64,000 bases of DNA, taken from contig OZ316893.1 in the NCBI GenBank assembly GCA_973895155.1, forward strand, positions 6,324,001-6,388,000. The letters run 5' to 3'. Under the pieces are notes generated by a model. It did not search any database and was not told where the DNA came from. It saw only the letters and a list, made by a program, of their open reading frames with translations. Each line of letters opens with the position of its first letter. The stretch's first letter is position 1. Both the position numbers and the translations under genes were made by a program. The DNA comes from Marsupella aquatica. Taxonomy: Eukaryota > Marchantiophyta. Positions 59,001-64,000 of the stretch are shown one piece after another.

Positions 59001-59395
59001 CCACATTTATTTGGAGATTTGCCACCTGCCCTCAACAGCTGATCGCGGCAGTAAATGCCATATGAAGAGAAGATTTCCAGCTCATTTCTTTGGACTCCCC
59101 CCAGATGAACCTCCAGCGTGAGCACTTAAAAGATTAACATAGGGGTGTTGTTGATCTACCGATCAGACCCCGTTCAAGAACAGACCTCTTCAACTAACAG
59201 CTAAGTTTTTAGACCTAACACAAGCTAAATCTTGTGCAAACTATATATGTACACATCTTCCACAAGTTGGCCCTTCTCTCATGGCAGGAACCCAGAGTCA
59301 GACCAATCACCTGCAATTTCAGTGGATTCCAGGGGGGAGAGTATGACCTATAACTTCGTATTCCTAAGGACCCAACGAAACCACGCAGGTGAATG
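56080..59395. other. Non-coding: tandem duplications and telomere-like repeats
   Basis: No gene recognised. An 85-bp tandem duplication (starts 57111, 57196), an 86-bp tandem duplication (starts 57986, 58072) and a ~54-bp duplication (starts about 57835 and 57889) are present. TTTAGGG-type repeats occur at 57412-57440 and 57903-57921. The 3' UTR of RBR should occupy part of 58700-59395. Confidence 0.6.
57412..57440. repeat. Interstitial plant telomere repeats
   Basis: About four units of TTTAGGG (one with an extra T). A second short block lies at 57903-57921. Confidence 0.9.
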
Positions 59396-62300
59396 CTACC
59401 TGTCAGCTCGAGGGCGTTTCATTGGAGAGGGTGGGAGAGGTGCAACCATAGTCCAAGAAGGCTGTGACTGACCACGGAGGACAGAATCTGAGGTCAAACG
59501 TACCGAATGATGATTTGCACTCCTTGTGCATGGTAACAGGCTTCCAGCTACTAGCGAATCACTTACCAGCGCAGTACCATTGAAGTCTAGCCTACCAACG
59601 CGCCTGCAAAACACCAAGCACTAGAAAAATTGAGCAGATATACCCAAGATTACCGTTTATACACACATAAAGAACGTCAAATCTCATTACAGCCTTAGCG
59701 AACATGTCACGACCTGTTGTTCAAGCGGTTGTTGATAGCAGTCAGGTCCTTCGACGGGCTTTGATAGGCATGAGTACTTTCACCCACACACGCATATAGA
59801 CTCCGAGTGTGAGGTGACATAATTGTATCCATCTGCAACCAAAGAAACTTGTTCAGAATCATGCACCTTCGAAGTTCCAGCGTCTTCCAAATCCTTGCTT
59901 TGAAGGGGTGTTTTCTTTCTTTTCATATGTGTCTAGTTCATCGTGTTTAGCATCAACAAATACTGAGATTCATGTATACTCATTGTTAGGTGCCTGCTGT
60001 TGCATCGCGGCATCATGAGATTCATACTGACTCTTGTTGAGGCATTTTCTGCCTCATAAAGTTCACCATCATAAAATGCTGGGATACATCATGATTCTTG
60101 TTAGCTCCGACAGGTTCATGAATAGACGCCAGGACCAAGGCGTCCTGCCAACCCTTTTGTCTCTGCTTGTCTGCTTTGATCAGAAGTAGTTCATCAACGT
60201 AATATCCCATTAGGACATTGGCCTTAACTTGTCTTGTGATAGCAGGCAAGCTGCATATGGTTAGGGAATATTCAACTTAAACACCGTGAAGTGTGCCATC
60301 CGTACTTCATCGCGAACACAACCTAGCCAGTGATGAAAGTCTTCAGGTCTGATAGTCGTCGATCAAAAGGGAGTAGACCCCTTCATTGAGCACTTCCTTG
60401 AATGACAAAAAACGTACGCTCATCTTGGCGGCCAAGCAGAAATAGGGTTCGCTTCTATAAACTGTTCTGGAGTAGGTTTCCATCAGTGCAGTATACAAAT
60501 TTCAGTGTCATCTACTTAGCACTGCCGATATACTTCTCTTAGCAATTCACGATTCCTAGTGAGCTTTCTCAGGAGACCCTGTGTTACTATCACATGATAA
60601 CGGCAGGCAAGTTGATGGAGACTTCACTTTGCAAACATGCTGTACTGCGAATTGTTGGTCCGTCAACTTTAGCGGTTACTACCGGTAAAAGGTTACTTAC
60701 AAGCCTTACATGGGTCCTGATTAGAATGTCACTTTGGTAGTCATGTTGATATATGTTGACCACCGTCCGTTTCACCTCCAGTTGTTTCTTTAGTACGATT
60801 TGTTTGAATAATTCTTGCACCAGAAAGACGCACTGCTATCCAATAGGATAAAGCGTAGAAACGTACCTTTGTTGATCGAAGGGGAGACACATAAACATTG
60901 TGAGAGGCAGACACTTTCTTCGGGGACATGTCAGGAACAGCAGGGATAGAAGGCTTTGGTGATCCTGGCCCAGAACCTGCACAAAGCACACATTACTAAG
61001 AAGAATTTTCCGAAGCAAACCGGAAAATATCATCACAGATTGTAACAGACCGGTGCATCACGTTTTTGCTCACAATCCCTTATCGGAACTGCAGAACTTG
61101 ACGCTCTAGATGGGCAGGCCGTGGGGGTTAACACCCTCATGGTCGGGGGTTCGAGGGCGTGCCGAGTGTAGGGAAGACATGGGGTTGCGTATCTTCTCGT
61201 CACCTCGTCTTTGAACGCGGTAAGGTTCCATTAGCCCTCCGTTCCAGCACTCCCAAGTGCCTCCGAGGATGGGCTTTAGAGTGTTTGCTAAACCCCCTTA
61301 AACCTCAAAAGTGCTGGACTTTGAATCTGCTGTGTCATATCTCTACTACATAGGCCGTGGGCCTTCTTTTCTCTCAGCTGCTAATGCTAATCTGCAAGTA
61401 CTCTCTACCGGCAACGGCAGCTCCTCTGTGTTGTGGTATCAATAGCCAGTGGGCCCCCTCTCTCAGCTGCTACTGGTAATCTGCAATTAATACTCTTCGG
61501 GCAATGGCAGCCCCTGTTGGAGAAATTGAATTTACATTCAATTTGCTATATAGCCCGTGGGCGTTCTCTCTCAGCTGCTGATCTGCAAGTACTACTCTAC
61601 CGGCAACGGCAGCTCATGGTGGAGAAATCGAATCTACATTCAATCTGCGGTTGTTATCTGTAGCCCCGGGGCGTTCTCTCTCAGGAGCTAATCTGCAAGT
61701 ACCACTCTACCGGCAACGGCAGCTCATGTTGGAGAAATCGAATGTACATTCAATCAACTGCTGTTATCTATAGCCCCGAGGCGTTCTCTCTCAGCTGCTA
61801 ATCTGTTAGTACCACTCTACCGGCAAGGGCAACTCATGTTGGACAAATCGAACGTACATTCAATCTACTGTTGAAATCTATAACCCGTGGGTGTTCTCTC
61901 TCAGCTCTTTCTGTCTTGGCATTTAGAAAATTGAAACGAAAAAGTGGCAAAATATTTCCTGCTGCTCAATACTAGCTACTCACAACTTTAATCTTACCGT
62001 CTTTGTCATGTCTGTCATCGTCTCCGGGACGGCCGTTCGAGGGAGCAGGTATGGGAACCAGCTGAACCAAATACTGCTTTGCCGCTGGTACGAATATTTG
62101 ATTGTAGAACTTAATAATGTCTCCTACCTCCTGCGTTCTTGTTTTCTGTTATGCAGAAGACCAATTGAGATGAGAAACACATCACAAGTCGAAAAAGTAG
62201 TCGAACACACTAGAAAAAACAGGATGATCAATATTCTTGTAAAACCAAAAGGTAAGAGAGTGACCAGAATGAATCAAGTCAAGGCAGATAATTACCCCTT

Positions 62301-64000
62301 CACTCTTCACTGGTGATAAATCAAGCAAGACATTGCAGAAGACTTGTCTCTTGCATTGAGGTTGTTTATTATAGTGTTCTATACATTTCTTGAAAGTCAC
62401 ATTAGCCTTGTTGACCTGCACACAAACAAGCCTCCACATATCAGCGGATCAACTCCATTTTCACACTAGATTGATCGTAACCTGAAGGACAGATTCTTAA
62501 ATTGGAACTTTCATGACAATGAAGTACAACGACCCCACACAATCATAAGCAACGTAAACTTTCATGGATCCACTGCCATCTGCATCCCGTGCAGATAGTA
62601 AACAACTGTTGAATTGCAGCTCGAGTTGCAGAAGCGTAGCAAAGGGAAAAGAAATCATGCACAGTATGGCCAAAAAGGACAACTTGGACAGACTAGGCCT
62701 TTTCCAAATGCCTTACCCTGCAGACACCATAGATGGTGCAAAGGATGATCTGATCAATATGTCGATTAAAAAACAAAATTGTCTCCTTCTCGACTAAGTG
62801 CTTCATAGTCCGATAGACCTGCTCCCAGACCTGGTTGGGTTGATGCAGTCTTTCACATAAATCCTTTGTTCTTACTGCAGCCAACTTAAGTACCTGCGCA
62901 TAATCCAACATAGCCATAAATACCCAACGGACAGTTTCAACCATTGACGCTCCGAGCTCAGCCAATCTACACCGCGCATCCAAAAGCTTGCGCCAATTTA
63001 CACCGCGCATCAAATCTCTGGAAAAACCTTAAAGCATACATACCTTCAGGAGAAAAACATTAATGACAGTCTCCGCACAAGTCTCACCGCCACCAAGGGG
63101 CCCTGGTTTTTGAGGGCTGCATCATTGACACAGCAAATTGCCACTATCAGTTGTGTGGAACCCGTTGAAAAGACGTTGCGCCATCAAAAGCAAACAAACT
63201 TGGACATCGTTGCTGAGATAACCAACATGTACCGAGGAAACTAAACGTACCTGGCAAATACAGACTGCAGAGGAGGCGGTGGTCGACTTTTAACTGGGGA
63301 GGTGAATGCAGAGAAAGCAGAAGGACGTTCTTTTACTGTAGATAATAAATTCGCAGCTTGATCGCCAACCCCATTTATATGTCCGGATGTACCATTCACA
63401 CGACTGGGTGATGTGGCTGCTTTTGGCGGAGGTGATGGTGTGGCTGAGCCTTCTACAGTCCACAGAAAACCGTCAGCTCAATACGGAGTTGTTCGATGTG
63501 GATACCATCATGCAATTGCAAGGAATTTCCGAGCTCAAAATTATTTTTTCAGAACGTATTCCCAATGAGCATAGCAAATCTGCAATTTCAATTATGTTGA
63601 TCGTTTAATTTCCGAATAGGGAGCTCTGTGTTTCATAGCAATGCTACATGGAGCGATCTAGATCTCTCGAGTGGATCACGCCATCAGTGATCGATGCTCT
63701 CATACGAAAGGCAAACATGAAGAATCTAGCGGGGAGGAAGATAGAGCTTAACAAGGAGTGAAACGTCATAAATCACGTGGCGTCCTTCCGTCAACTAAAA
63801 GCGAACCTCAATCAAGTAACTAGCAAATATTAGAAAATCCCTCTTTAACAATGCTGCTCCTAACCAGTAAATTCATCTATCACAATGTAGGGAGAAAACA
63901 CACCCGCAGCACCATCAGGCTCACGTAGAGCATTTCCAGATAATTGAAGCATATGTTGAGTGAGATTGTCCAGTGACGGCAAAGGATCAGCCATAAGGCC
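59396..64000 (-). CDS. RBR: Retinoblastoma-related protein (RBR), C-terminal part
   Basis: Plant homolog of the retinoblastoma tumour suppressor: binds E2F/DP, represses S-phase genes, and is controlled by CDK-cyclin phosphorylation. Exons (minus): 64000-63865 (cut by window), 63452-63251, 63116-63044, 62893-62717, 62415-62296, 62130-61998, 60976-60867, 59832-59714, 59603-59396. All have GT/AG borders and consistent phases to a TGA at 59396. Encoded blocks in order: [41 protein letters not shown] (start of pocket B); [14 protein letters not shown] and [103 protein letters not shown]; basic C-terminus. Several SP/TP sites are visible as potential CDK targets. Pocket A and the N-terminus lie beyond the window. 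No defects seen. The intron at 60977-61997 carries a repeat array and a SINE-like segment. Confidence 0.95.
61107..61340 (+). mobile_element. Possible tRNA-derived SINE in RBR intron
   Basis: 'ggtcgggggttcgagggcg' resembles an RNA polymerase III B box (GGTTCGA) with a 5' segment 'ggccgtgggggttaacaccc' in roughly the A-box position. A 3' body without coding potential follows. No poly-A tail or target duplication is clear. Confidence 0.35.
61346..61925. repeat. ~95-110-bp tandem array in RBR intron
   Basis: About 5.5 diverged copies of a unit containing 'gcgttctctctcagctgcta', 'actctaccggcaacggcagc' and 'ggagaaatcgaa.gtacattc', with copy starts near 61346, 61445, 61556, 61660, 61770 and 61880. 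Confidence 0.9.

Noticed and set aside
60022-60249. 75-codon minus-strand frame between RBR exons
   Set aside because: Lies in the 59833-60866 RBR intron. Neighbouring exons join in phase without it.
61107-61170. A functional tRNA gene
   Set aside because: A B-box-like sequence is present but no cloverleaf can be drawn; a SINE head is the better reading.

Overview
This window comes from a land-plant nuclear genome. Evidence: a retinoblastoma-related (RBR) gene with typical plant introns, a relic of an AUX1/LAX auxin importer, a conserved chloroplast-targeted protein, interstitial TTTAGGG (plant-type telomere) repeats, and a Copia LTR with an initiator-Met-tRNA-type primer site. I cannot name the species. 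Host genes are sparse and separated by long transposon-derived tracts. There is one 100-N assembly gap at 24863-24962.

Layout. 1-2.7 kb: no convincing gene, minor repeats, one weak promoter/ORF. 2.75-5.77 kb (-): decayed AUX1/LAX gene with a stop and frameshifts. 6-12.9 kb: microsatellite, a 264-bp MITE, a LINE tail. 13.1-14.8 kb (+): TATA-driven candidate gene of unknown function. 15-20 kb: AT-rich, second MITE copy. 21.97-24.48 kb (+): six-exon gene for a predicted 360-aa plastid protein. 25-44 kb: the most unusual part, a cluster that looks like one large mobile element. 44-51 kb (-): a second, unrelated transposase (broken) plus a BRCT + PHD-finger gene. 53.5-56.1 kb (-): Copia fragment. 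59.4-64 kb (-): 3' two-thirds of RBR, cut by the window edge.

The 25-44 kb cluster holds, left to right: an FCP1/HAD-type phosphatase-like ORF (-), a degenerate ParB-like + DNA-methyltransferase gene (-), a DUF7869-like DDE-type transposase gene (-), and a second ParB-like + DNA-methyltransferase gene (+) that is better preserved but has an in-frame TGA inside its SAM-binding motif. Tandem arrays with unit lengths 78, 108, 95 and 28 bp all carry one shared ~21-nt imperfect palindrome (half-site GGAYAGRGAT). Two arrays sit in introns of the first ParB-methylase and the largest lies downstream of the second. ParB-family proteins classically bind palindromic sites and many of these repeats contain GATC, so I infer that the arrays could be binding or methylation targets of the encoded proteins. 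That is a hypothesis.

A ~245-bp MITE family (termini CTCGGGGGGGTCACT, 8-bp target duplications) has inserted into the coding regions of both transposases and next to the Copia gag. Removing it computationally with one target copy restores the reading frame in both transposases.
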